Of a DNA stretch of 64,000 bases, positions 51,863-61,218 are shown in pieces; the first letter of the stretch is position 1, and every line of letters begins with the position of its first letter. The notes beneath the pieces are model-generated. The model was not told the DNA's origin. It worked only from the letters and a program-made list of their open reading frames with translations, and made no database searches. Origin of the DNA: JAWOLE01 sp963815655 (GTDB lineage Bacteria > Acidobacteriota > Thermoanaerobaculia > UBA5066 > Gp7-AA6); the NCBI GenBank assembly GCA_963815655.1, contig CAWFHK010000001.1, forward strand, positions 1,426,001-1,490,000. Direction: 5' to 3'. The translations under genes and the position numbers were made by a program.

Positions 51863-51871
51863 AGAAGTCCG

Positions 51872-51948
51872 GGTTTCAAGTTTCAGGTTTCAAGTTTCAA
51901 GAGGGCGGCCCTGGAATCCTGAAACCTGAAACCTGGAACCTGAAACCA
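51872..51948. repeat. Heptad inverted-arm module, CAGGTTT class
   Basis: Left arm 51872-51901 (GTTTCAA, GTTTCAG, GTTTCAA, GTTTCAA), right arm 51911-51947 (CTGGAAT, CCTGAAA x2, CCTGGAA, CCTGAAA). Spacer only GAGGGCGGC. The only intact module outside the ribosomal-protein region; it lies between adaptor and ATPase. Confidence 0.77.
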
Positions 51949-51962
51949 AGAGAGGAGAGGCG

Positions 51963-52715
51963 ATGAGCTCCAATGGAAGAAACGGGCACTCGGTCATCCG
52001 GCTGGAAGGCGTGACCAAGGTCTTCTTCACCGACGAGGTCGAGACGCACGCGCTCTCGGGCGTGCACCTGCAGATCCGGCAGGGCGAGTTCATCTCGATC
52101 GCGGGCCCCTCCGGCTGCGGCAAGTCCACGCTTCTCTCGATCCTCGGCCTGCTCGACACCCCCACGAGCGGCGCCTACCTCTTAAACGACAAGCCGGCGG
52201 AGAAGCTGAAGCTCGCCGAGAGGGCCCGTATCCGCAACCGCGAGATCGGCTTCATCTTCCAGAGCTTCAACCTGATCGGGGACCTCTCCGTCTACGAGAA
52301 CGTGGAGCTCCCCCTGACGTACCGCGGCATGCCGGCCCAGGAGCGGAGAAAACGAGTGCACGACTCGCTCGAGAAGGTCGGCATGGCCCACCGGACCAAC
52401 CACTTCCCTTCCCAGCTCTCCGGCGGCCAGCAGCAGCGCGTCGCGGTCGCCCGCGCGATCGCGGGCAACCCGCTCATCCTCCTCGCGGATGAGCCGACCG
52501 GGAACCTCGACTCGGTCAACGGCGAGGCGGTCATGTCGCTGCTGCGGGACCTCCACCGGGAAGGCGCCACGATCTGCATGGTCACGCACGACCCCCGGTT
52601 CGCCCGCTACGCCGGTCGCACCATCCACCTCTTCGACGGACGGGTCGTCGAGGATGAGAGCGGGCAGGAGCGCGCCGACTCGGAGCAGGAGCTGAAGGAG
52701 GCGGGCCTCTTGTGA
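51963..52715 (+). CDS. ABC transporter ATP-binding protein, MacB/LolD type (set 1)
   Basis: 250-residue ATPase. Walker A GPSGCGKST, Q-loop FIFQSFNLI, signature LSGGQQQRVAVARAI, Walker B LILLADEPTGNLDS and the switch histidine in CMVTHDPRFA are all intact. The family powers FtsX/MacB-type permeases in export of peptides, drugs or lipoproteins. AGAGGAGAGG lies just upstream of ATG. It probably serves the permease that follows 30 bases on. Confidence 0.93.
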   Translation: MSSNGRNGHSVIRLEGVTKVFFTDEVETHALSGVHLQIRQGEFISIAGPSGCGKSTLLSILGLLDTPTSGAYLLNDKPAEKLKLAERARIRNREIGFIFQSFNLIGDLSVYENVELPLTYRGMPAQERRKRVHDSLEKVGMAHRTNHFPSQLSGGQQQRVAVARAIAGNPLILLADEPTGNLDSVNGEAVMSLLRDLHREGATICMVTHDPRFARYAGRTIHLFDGRVVEDESGQERADSEQELKEAGLL

Positions 52716-52746
52716 ACCGGGCGAGCGGGGCTTGCGAGGTCTCGTC

Positions 52747-55212
52747 GTGAGCGCGCTCTGGCGCGACCTCGCGCACGCGGCCCGGGCCCTGCGCCGAAGC
52801 CCCGGTTTCACCCTGCTCGCCGTTTCCACGCTCGCCCTCGGGATCGGGGCGACGACCGCGGTCTTCTCGCTCGTGGACGCGGTCCTCTTCCGCCCCCTTC
52901 CCGTCCGCGACCCCGACCGTCTCGTGCGGGTCTTTGCTCGCTCGGAGGGGAGCTCGGATTTCTCCAACTCCTCCTATCCCGTCTACACGGACTACCGAGA
53001 CCAGTCCCAGTCCTTCGCGAGCCTGGCCGCCTACGCGGACTTCCTCCCGATCAACCTCGAGCTTCCCGGCCACCCGGTCGAGCGCGTGAAGGCGGCCGTC
53101 GTCACCGGCAACTACTTCGAGACCCTGGGCGTCCGGCCCGCCGCGGGGCGCCTCCTGCGGGCTCCCGACGACGGGCCGCCCGGCCGCGAGCCGGTGGCGG
53201 TGATCTCCCGGCGGCTCTGGACAAGCCGCCTGGCGTCGAGCCCCTTGGCCGCCGGCCTTGCCGCCCGCATCAACGGCCACCCCTTCACGATCGTCGGCGT
53301 GGCGCCGGCCGGCTTCTTCGGCGCCGGCCTGGACTCCCTGCCGGACGTCTGGGTCCCGATGGCGATGGCGATGCAGGCCGCGCCCGGCTGGAAGGACTCG
53401 GTCTGGAAACGGGAGATGTCGTGGCTCGACATCGTCGGGCGCCTGAAGCCCGGAACGGGGATCTCCGCGGCCCGCGCCGAGCTCGACGCGATCGCGCGCC
53501 GGCGGGCGCGGGAGGAGACCTCCGACCGCCGCGATCCGCTGCCGCTTCTCGTTCCGGCTTCGGCCGCCGTGATCTCCTCCGACGACGCGCCGCGGGCCGC
53601 CCGCCTCTCCTGGCTCCTCCTGGGCGCGGCCGGGCTCGTGCTGGCGATCGCCTGCGCCGATGCGGCCGGGCTCGCCCTGGTGAGAATCGAGAAGAGGCGA
53701 TTCGAGATCGCCGTGAGGTTCGCGCTCGGCGCTTCCCGGCGCGACGTCATCCGCGCGGTGCTGGCCGAGTCCTTCCTGCTCGCGGCGGGCGCCGCGGCGG
53801 CCGGCATCGCCGTCGCCGACGCCGCGTCGGGGCTCCTGCGAAGGATCTCCGCTTCGACCGTCCCGATTCCGGTCGAGGCCGCCTCTCCCGTCGGAGAATC
53901 GCGAACGCTCCTCTTCGCGGGACTTCTCGCTTTCGTGTGCACCGCCGCGGCCGGCCTCGTTCCCGCCTGGCGCGCTTCCCGCCGCGGCCACGATCCGGAT
54001 CCGAAGCGGGCCGCGACGGCGCTCCTGCGCAGCCGCGTGGATCCCGGAGGGATCTTCAGCGCGGCGCAGATGGCCTTCGCATCGCTCCTGCTCGTGGGAG
54101 CCGGACTGCTTCTGCGAACGCTCCTCCAGCAGGCGCGAGTCGATCCCGGCTTTCCACAGAAGAACGCCGTGATCGCGAGCCTCGACCTCGCGAGCAGCGG
54201 GTACGCCCCTGAAAAACAGAGGCTCTTCGTGGACCAGTTGCTCGCCGGCCTTCGGGCCCGGCCGGAGATCCGGGCGGCAGGGCTCGCGACCGCCGTCCCC
54301 GTCCAGTCGTCCGGGATGCGCGTCTCGGTTTCGCTGGCGAGCGGCGAGACCTCGCGGACGGGCCGGCCGAGCGTCGATTTCAACGTCGTCACGCCCGGCT
54401 TCTTCGAGGCGCTGGGCGTGCCAGTCCTGCGCGGCCGCGACTTCTCCGCGGGCGACGGCCCTGACGCGCCTCCCGTCGTCGTCGTCAGCGAAGTGATGGC
54501 CCGCCGCTTCTGGCCGGGACAGGACCCGGTCGGCCGGCTTCTCCACGACGTCGGCTACTCGAGGAAGGACGCCCGGGTCGTCGGCGTCGTTCGCGACGTC
54601 CGCAACCGCAGTCTCCTGGCGGACGCGCCGCCCACCCTCTACGCGCCCTGGGCGCAGGCGCCCTTCCCCTCGACGACGATCCTGGTCCGCGGCGACGGCC
54701 GCGCCGGGCCCGGCGTCCTGCTCGCCTCCGTCCGCGACACCGTGCGAGCCCTCGACTCGCAGTTGCCCGTCTTCCGGGCCCGCACGCTGGAAGATCACGT
54801 GGCGGAAGCGCTGGCCCCGGCGCGGGTGCTCGCGCTCGCCGTCTCGCTCTTCGGCCTCCTGGCGCTCTCCCTCGCGGGGTTCGGCCTCTACGGGGTCGTG
54901 GCGCAGGCGGTCCAGCTTCGCCGGCGCGAGTACGGAGTCCGCATGGCGCTCGGATCGCCCCGAACCGGGATCCTGCGTCTGGTGCTCCGGCGCGCGATCG
55001 CGGTCTCGGCGGCGGGACTTGCCGTGGGACTCGGGCTCGCCCTCGCCCTGGCGCCGCTCGCCTCGAGCTTCCTCTTCGGAGTCGCGCCCCGGGACCCGGC
55101 CGTCTTCGCGGCGGCCGCCGCCGTCCTCGCCTGTGTGGCGGTCGCCGCCGCGCTCGCGCCCGCTCTCCGCGCGACCCGGGTCGATCCGATGGAGGTCATC
55201 CGATGCGACTGA
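52747..55212 (+). CDS. ADOP-type ABC transporter permease 1
   Basis: 821 residues from GTG 52747 (MSALWRDLAHAARALRRSPG), preferred over a TTG 15 bases earlier because GAGGT lies eight bases before it. The N-terminal ADOP segment (RRSPGFTLLAVSTLALGIGA, ATTAVFSLVDAVLFRP) is followed by a MacB-like periplasmic domain, three helices near 285-385, a second periplasmic domain and a C-terminal FtsX block near 695-800 ending TRVDPMEVIRCD. The duplicated FtsX architecture means one polypeptide can act as a full permease pair. Confidence 0.9.
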   Translation: MSALWRDLAHAARALRRSPGFTLLAVSTLALGIGATTAVFSLVDAVLFRPLPVRDPDRLVRVFARSEGSSDFSNSSYPVYTDYRDQSQSFASLAAYADFLPINLELPGHPVERVKAAVVTGNYFETLGVRPAAGRLLRAPDDGPPGREPVAVISRRLWTSRLASSPLAAGLAARINGHPFTIVGVAPAGFFGAGLDSLPDVWVPMAMAMQAAPGWKDSVWKREMSWLDIVGRLKPGTGISAARAELDAIARRRAREETSDRRDPLPLLVPASAAVISSDDAPRAARLSWLLLGAAGLVLAIACADAAGLALVRIEKRRFEIAVRFALGASRRDVIRAVLAESFLLAAGAAAAGIAVADAASGLLRRISASTVPIPVEAASPVGESRTLLFAGLLAFVCTAAAGLVPAWRASRRGHDPDPKRAATALLRSRVDPGGIFSAAQMAFASLLLVGAGLLLRTLLQQARVDPGFPQKNAVIASLDLASSGYAPEKQRLFVDQLLAGLRARPEIRAAGLATAVPVQSSGMRVSVSLASGETSRTGRPSVDFNVVTPGFFEALGVPVLRGRDFSAGDGPDAPPVVVVSEVMARRFWPGQDPVGRLLHDVGYSRKDARVVGVVRDVRNRSLLADAPPTLYAPWAQAPFPSTTILVRGDGRAGPGVLLASVRDTVRALDSQLPVFRARTLEDHVAEALAPARVLALAVSLFGLLALSLAGFGLYGVVAQAVQLRRREYGVRMALGSPRTGILRLVLRRAIAVSAAGLAVGLGLALALAPLASSFLFGVAPRDPAVFAAAAAVLACVAVAAALAPALRATRVDPMEVIRCD

Positions 55213-55236
55213 AGCGGAGCCGGGAGGAGGGGGCGA

Positions 55237-55393
55237 TGACGCCCCTCGGCGTGGACCCGCGCTCCGCGCTGCGCGCGATGGCACGCTCCCCGCTCTTGAC
55301 GGCCGTTGCCGACCGACGCCCTCCGGAGCGGAAACGAATGATGAGGGGCGACTCCGCGCTGATTCCGAGCGCGCCGCACCTCGGGGAGGTCCC
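55237..55393 (+). pseudogene. Decayed N-terminal relic of an ADOP permease
   Basis: The spacer after permease 1 encodes VDPRSALRAMARSPLLTAVA, recognisably the ALRALARSPGFTAVAVLTLA start of an ADOP permease, then breaks off into unrelated residues. It is too short to be functional and is followed by permease 2 with its own GGGGAGGT ribosome binding site. Confidence 0.5.
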
Positions 55394-57814
55394 ATGCCGG
55401 CCCTGATCCAGGACGCCAGGTACGCTCTGAGGACCCTGGGGAAGAGTCCCATGTTCACGATCATGGCGGTCGTCACGCTCGCGCTCGGGATCGGCTTCAA
55501 CACGGCCGTCTTCTCCGTCGTGGACGCGGCCGTCTTCCGGCCGCTCCCCTACTGGAAACCGGAAGAGCTCCTGCGCGTGATCGACACGAACCCGTCCCGC
55601 GGCATAGACCGTTTCAGCGCGTCGCCCCCCAACTTCATCGACTGGCGCGCCCAGAACCGAACCCTCGCGGGCATGGCGGCGTATTCCGGCGACGACGTGA
55701 CGCTCATCGAAGGCGCCGAGCCGGAGCGCCTGCAAGGCGAGGCCGTCTCGCCGGCCCTCTTCCCGCTGGTCGGCGTGCGGCCCCTGCTCGGCCGGGCGTT
55801 CGACGCCGAGGACGAGAATCCGGGGCGCGAGCCCGCGATCCTCCTCTCCTGGGAATTCTGGCAGCGTCGCTTCGGCGGCGACCGCTCGATCCTCGGCCGA
55901 GCGATCGCCTTCGAAGGGGGGAAGAAGACCGTGATCGGCGTGATGCCGCGCGGCTTCCGCTTCCCCCTTTCCCGCGCCGTGGACCTCTGGACCCCGCTCG
56001 TGCTCGACGCGGACGCCACGGAGAACCGCGGCGCGCACTGGCTGGGCGTCGTCGCCCGCCGCAAGCCGGACTCGACGCTTGCCGCGGCCCGGGCCGACCT
56101 CTCCGCCATCGCCGCGAGGCTGGAGGCCGCCTACCCGGCGAAAAACAAGGGGTGGGGCATCATCGTGATGCCGCTCTCCGAGGCCGCCACCGGGAACGCG
56201 AAGAAGCCGCTGATGCTCCTGCTCGGCGCGGTCGGCTTCGTCCTCCTGATCGCCTGCGTCAACGTCTCGAACCTCCTCGTGGCGCGCAGCGTCGGCCGGC
56301 GGCGCGAGGTGGCCATCCGCACGGCCCTCGGCGCGGGACGCGCGCGGCTCCTCCGCCAGCTTCTGACCGAGAGCCTCCTGCTCGCGTTCGCGGGGGGGTG
56401 CGTCGGGTCGCTCATCGCCGTCTGGGGGGCCGAGGCGCTCGTCGCGCTGTCCGCGGGGAGTCTCCCGCGCACGGCCGAGGTCGGCGTGGACGGGCGCGTG
56501 CTCCTCTTCGCCCTCGCCCTCTCGCTCGTGACGGCCGTCGCCTCCGGACTCTGGCCCGCCCTGCGCGCGACCGGCGACGCGGACGCGGAGGCGCTGCGCG
56601 AAGGGCACGGCGCCGCGGGCCTGCCGCGGCGCGCCGCCGCCGCCCGGCGCGTCCTGCTCGTCTGCGAGTTCGCCCTGACCCTCGTCCTCCTGGCCGGAGC
56701 CTCCCTGCTTCTGCGGAGCATGGCCGCCGTCCTGCGCGTCAACCCGGGCTTCCAGCCCGAAGGCGCGCTCTCGTTCCGGCTCGACCTGCCGCAGTCCCGC
56801 TACCCGGAGCGCGCGCAGCAGGCGGCCTTCTACCGCGACCTCGCCGCGCGCCTCGGCGCCCAGGCCGACGTCGCCGCGGTCGGAACGGCCAACTTCACGC
56901 CGCTCTCGGGCAGCCGGTGGACCCTCTCGACGAAGTTCCTCGACCACCCGGTCCCCGAGGGGGACGAGCCCTCGCTCGAATACCGCGTCGTGGGAGGCGA
57001 CTTCTTCCGCGCCGCCGGCATCCCGCTCAAGAGGGGACGCCTCTTCACGCCGGAGGACCGCGCGGATTCCCAGCCCGTCGCCCTGCTGACGGAAGCGGCG
57101 GCGCGACGCCACTTCCCCGGGGAAGACCCGCTCGGCCGCCAGATCGTCATCGGCGACCGCGTGAAGGCCCCGAGGAGGATCGTCGGCATCGTCGGGGACG
57201 TGCTCGAAGAGGGCCTGACGTCGCCGGCGGCGCCGGAGCTCTACGTGCCGGCCGAGCAGGTGCCCTGGTCCGGAATGGCGGTCATCGTTCGGGCGCGCGG
57301 CGGCGGCGACGCGATGCGCCTGTTCCCGGCCGCGCGCGCGGCGATCGCGGCCCTCGACCGCCGGCTCCCCGTCGAGGACGTGTCCCGGCTCTCGGACCAG
57401 GTGGCGGGCTCGCTCAATCAGCGGCGCTTCACGCTCGCGCTCCTCTCCGCCTTCTCGCTCCTCGCGCTGCTGCTCGCCGCCGTCGGCATCTTCGGCGTCG
57501 CGTCGTACGCGGCCGCCCAGCGCACCCGCGAGGTCGGCATCCGCATGGCCCTCGGCGCTCGGAAGGGGGACGTCCTGCGGCTCTTCGCACGGGAGGCGGT
57601 CGGCCTGGCGGGAGTCGGCGTGGCGGTCGGGCTGGTCCTGGCCGCGGGCGCCGCGCGCCTCCTCTCCGGAATGCTCTTCGGCGTCGCGCCGACCGACCCG
57701 CTCTCCTTCGCGGCGGTCTCCCTCGTTCTCACGGCGGTGGCGATGGCGGCGAGCTGGATCCCGGCGCGCCGTGCCGCGCGCACCGATCCGATGACGGCGC
57801 TGCGCAACGAATGA
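55394..57814 (+). CDS. ADOP-type ABC transporter permease 2
   Basis: 806 residues from ATG 55394 (MPALIQDARYALRTLGKSPM); GGGGAGGT precedes it. ADOP start (FTIMAVVTLALGIGFNTAVF), periplasmic domain, FtsX helices near 270-380, second half with helices near 677-785, ending in ARTDPMTALRNE. An earlier in-frame region overlapping permease 1 is not part of the gene. Nine bases ahead of the second ATPase, so likely its partner. Confidence 0.9.
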   Translation: MPALIQDARYALRTLGKSPMFTIMAVVTLALGIGFNTAVFSVVDAAVFRPLPYWKPEELLRVIDTNPSRGIDRFSASPPNFIDWRAQNRTLAGMAAYSGDDVTLIEGAEPERLQGEAVSPALFPLVGVRPLLGRAFDAEDENPGREPAILLSWEFWQRRFGGDRSILGRAIAFEGGKKTVIGVMPRGFRFPLSRAVDLWTPLVLDADATENRGAHWLGVVARRKPDSTLAAARADLSAIAARLEAAYPAKNKGWGIIVMPLSEAATGNAKKPLMLLLGAVGFVLLIACVNVSNLLVARSVGRRREVAIRTALGAGRARLLRQLLTESLLLAFAGGCVGSLIAVWGAEALVALSAGSLPRTAEVGVDGRVLLFALALSLVTAVASGLWPALRATGDADAEALREGHGAAGLPRRAAAARRVLLVCEFALTLVLLAGASLLLRSMAAVLRVNPGFQPEGALSFRLDLPQSRYPERAQQAAFYRDLAARLGAQADVAAVGTANFTPLSGSRWTLSTKFLDHPVPEGDEPSLEYRVVGGDFFRAAGIPLKRGRLFTPEDRADSQPVALLTEAAARRHFPGEDPLGRQIVIGDRVKAPRRIVGIVGDVLEEGLTSPAAPELYVPAEQVPWSGMAVIVRARGGGDAMRLFPAARAAIAALDRRLPVEDVSRLSDQVAGSLNQRRFTLALLSAFSLLALLLAAVGIFGVASYAAAQRTREVGIRMALGARKGDVLRLFAREAVGLAGVGVAVGLVLAAGAARLLSGMLFGVAPTDPLSFAAVSLVLTAVAMAASWIPARRAARTDPMTALRNE

Positions 57815-57823
57815 GGTGACGCG

Positions 57824-58537
<714 letters not shown>

Positions 58538-58610
58538 CGCGGTGAGGGACGAGGACCGCGCGGGCCGGATTGACCTGGAACAAACGCCGCGAAGCGAATG
58601 AGGTGATGCC
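58538..58610. other. Spacer with possible permease 3'-end trace
   Basis: The last 30 bases (CGCGAAGCGAATGAGGTGAT) resemble the 3' end plus ribosome-binding region found after the other permeases (CTTCGAAGCGAGTGAGGTGA at 63646). This may be leftover from a deleted or duplicated permease. Confidence 0.3.
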
Positions 58611-61004
58611 ATGACCGGACTGCTGCAGGATCTCCGTTACGCCGTCCGCGCGTTCGGCAAGAGCCCGGGGTTCACGCTCGTGGTCGTCGCGACTCTCGCG
58701 CTGGGGATCGGGGCGAACACGACGATGTTCTCCGTCGTCAACGCGATTCTCCTCCGCCCCCTTCCGTATCCCGACGCCGCGCGCCTCGTCGGCTTCTCGA
58801 CCAACCAGTCGGGGCCGGACCTGGAGGACATCGTTCGGCAGAGCCGGTCTCTTTCGCACGCCGCCGGCGCGCAGATCTGGCCGCTCGACTGGTCCAACGG
58901 CTCCGAGCCGGAGCGGGTGCAGGCCGCGGTCGTCACCGGCCAGGCCTTCGCGGCCCTCGGCGGCAAAGCGGAGATCGGCCGCGCGATCGGTCCCGCCGAC
59001 GACCGGCCGGGCGCGGCGCCCGTGATCGTCGTCGGGCACGGCTTCTGGCGGGCGCGGCTCGGAGGGGACCGCGCGATTCTCGGGCGCGCGCTCTTTCTGG
59101 GCGGGACACCGTACACGGTCATCGGCGTGATGCCCGCCTCCTTCGACGTCCCCCGAGCGCCGGCGGACCTGTGGCTGCCGTTCCAGGTCGCGGCGGCGGA
59201 GGCGGCGCCGGCGCGCGGCGCCCATCTCCTGCGCGCGTTCGGGAAGCTCGCTCCCGGAGTCTCGCTCGCGGCGGCCCAGGCGGAGCTCGACGCGATCGCC
59301 GGGGAGTTGAAGCGGGTCCATCCGGAGGAGGACCGGGAGCAGACCTTCCGTCTCGTGCCCCTGGCCGAGCAGGTCGTGGCGAGGTCCCGGCCGACGCTGT
59401 TTCTCCTCTTCTCCGCGGTCTTCGTCATCCTCCTCGTCGCCTGCGCCAACTTCGCCAATCTCCTCCTCTCCCGCACCGCCCGCCGCTCCCGCGAGATCGC
59501 GATCCGGTCCGCTCTCGGGGCGGGGCGGACGCGCCTCATCCGCCAGCTCGTGACCGAGAGCATCCTGCTCTCCCTCCTGGGGGGCGCGGCCGGCCTCCTC
59601 GTCGCCGCCTGGGCGCAGGGAGCCGCGGCAAAGCTGCCGCCGGTGTCGGCCCGGCTGGCAGCCGAGGTCCATCTCGACGCCCGCGTCTTCCTCTTCGCGC
59701 TTGCCGTTTCGGCGGCGACGGGAGTGCTCTTCGGCCTCCTTCCCGCCCTGCAGTTGACGCGCGCCGGGGGCGGGAGCGAGAGCCTGACGGGACGGGCCGG
59801 CGGACGGCGGGACCGGCGGGTCTCGCGCGCGCTCGTCGTCTGGGAGATCGCCGTCGCGCTCGTCCTCTTGAACGGCGCCGGCCTCCTCTTCAAGAGCCTC
59901 TCGCGCCTCGCCTCGGCCGACCCGGGCTTCCGCTCCGAACACTTGCTGACGTTCCGCCTCGACCTGCCGGAGACGCGCTACGCTGAGATCCCGCCCCGGA
60001 CGCTCTTTCTCCGGTCGCTGCTCGACCGGGTCTCCGCGCTTCCGGGCGTGCGCGGCGCCGCTCTCATCAGCGACCTGCCGGTCGGAGGCTCCCCGCTCGA
60101 TCACAACGTCGTCGTCGAGGGGGGCCAGGTCTATCCGAAGGGCTCCGAGCCCTCCGCCTACACCCGGACGACGAGCGCGGGGTACTTCCGCACGATGGGA
60201 ATTCCGATCCTCCGCGGGCGCGGCCTGACCGAGGCGGACCGGGAGGGCGCGCCGCTCGCGGCCGTCGTCAACGAGGCCATGGTCCGGGAGTTCTTTCCCG
60301 GCCGCGATCCCATCGGCGCTCGAGTGCGCTGGGCCCGGGGACCCGAGACGGACTGGATGACGGTCGTCGGCGTCGCCCGCGACGTGAAGCACCTCTCGCT
60401 CGTGGAGCCGGACGGCCCGGCCGTCTACACGACGTATGCCCACGAGCGGTCGCGGTGGAAGCGCTGGACGAGCGTCGTCGTCCGCACGGAGGGGAATCCC
60501 CTGCGGATGACCGCGGCCGTGAAGGCGGCCGTGCGCGCCCTCGACCCGGGCCTCCCCCTGACGGAGGTCGCGACGATGGAAGAGGTCCTCGGCTCCTCGA
60601 TGGCGGCGTCGTCGAAGAGGAACCTCGTCATCGCGCTCTTCGCCGCGCTCGCGCTCGGCCTCGCGGCGATCGGCGTGTACGGCGTGATCTCCCAGGCCGT
60701 GACGCGGCGCTCCCGGGAGATCGGCATCCGCGTCGCCCTCGGCGCGCGCCGGGGGGACGTCGTCCGGCTGGTGCTCCGGCAGGCGCTCGCGCTGGGCGTC
60801 CTCGGGGTCGTCCTCGGCAACCTCGGCGGCGCGCTCCTCGCCCGCGCCTTCCTGACGAAGCTCCTCTACGGCGTCAGCCCGATCGATCCCGTCACCCTCA
60901 CGGCGATGGCCGCGCTTCTGCTGGGAGTCACGCTCCTCGCGAGCGGGCTCCCCGCCCGTCGCGCGACGCGCGTCGATCCGATCGTGGTCCTGCGGAGCGA
61001 GTGA
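58611..61004 (+). CDS. ADOP-type ABC transporter permease 3
   Basis: 797 residues from ATG 58611 (MTGLLQDLRYAVRAFGKSPG), GAGGTGATGCC upstream. Helix 1 at 21-43, FtsX helices near 264-287, 313-338 and 358-380; second half 407-432; C-terminal block 672-695, 720-745, 763-785; ends ATRVDPIVVLRSE. Complete and without frame breaks. Confidence 0.91.
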   Translation: MTGLLQDLRYAVRAFGKSPGFTLVVVATLALGIGANTTMFSVVNAILLRPLPYPDAARLVGFSTNQSGPDLEDIVRQSRSLSHAAGAQIWPLDWSNGSEPERVQAAVVTGQAFAALGGKAEIGRAIGPADDRPGAAPVIVVGHGFWRARLGGDRAILGRALFLGGTPYTVIGVMPASFDVPRAPADLWLPFQVAAAEAAPARGAHLLRAFGKLAPGVSLAAAQAELDAIAGELKRVHPEEDREQTFRLVPLAEQVVARSRPTLFLLFSAVFVILLVACANFANLLLSRTARRSREIAIRSALGAGRTRLIRQLVTESILLSLLGGAAGLLVAAWAQGAAAKLPPVSARLAAEVHLDARVFLFALAVSAATGVLFGLLPALQLTRAGGGSESLTGRAGGRRDRRVSRALVVWEIAVALVLLNGAGLLFKSLSRLASADPGFRSEHLLTFRLDLPETRYAEIPPRTLFLRSLLDRVSALPGVRGAALISDLPVGGSPLDHNVVVEGGQVYPKGSEPSAYTRTTSAGYFRTMGIPILRGRGLTEADREGAPLAAVVNEAMVREFFPGRDPIGARVRWARGPETDWMTVVGVARDVKHLSLVEPDGPAVYTTYAHERSRWKRWTSVVVRTEGNPLRMTAAVKAAVRALDPGLPLTEVATMEEVLGSSMAASSKRNLVIALFAALALGLAAIGVYGVISQAVTRRSREIGIRVALGARRGDVVRLVLRQALALGVLGVVLGNLGGALLARAFLTKLLYGVSPIDPVTLTAMAALLLGVTLLASGLPARRATRVDPIVVLRSE

Positions 61005-61014
61005 AGGCGTGGCG

Positions 61015-61194
61015 ATGGGGAGCGTCCTCCAGGATCTGCGCTGCGCGCTCCGGACTCTCGCGAAGAGTCCGGGATTCACGGCAGTTGCAGTCCTGACCCT
61101 GGCGGCTCTCCGCGCGGCGGCGATGGCCGCGAGCGCCCCGCCGGCCCGCAGGGCCATGCGCGTGGATCCCAGCGCGGCGCTGAGGACCGATTGA
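61015..61194 (+). pseudogene. Internally deleted ADOP permease remnant
   Basis: A 59-codon frame joins the first ~30 residues of an ADOP permease (MGSVLQDLRCALRTLAKSPG, GFTAVAVLTLA) directly to the last ~27 (AAAMAASAPPARRAMRVDPS, AALRTD). About 740 central codons, with nearly all helices and both periplasmic domains, are gone, yet the join is in frame and start and stop are intact. It has no membrane domain of useful length. Best read as deletion scar between paralogues. Confidence 0.8.
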
Positions 61195-61218
61195 GTGGAA
61201 TGAAGTGGAGGTGATCGG

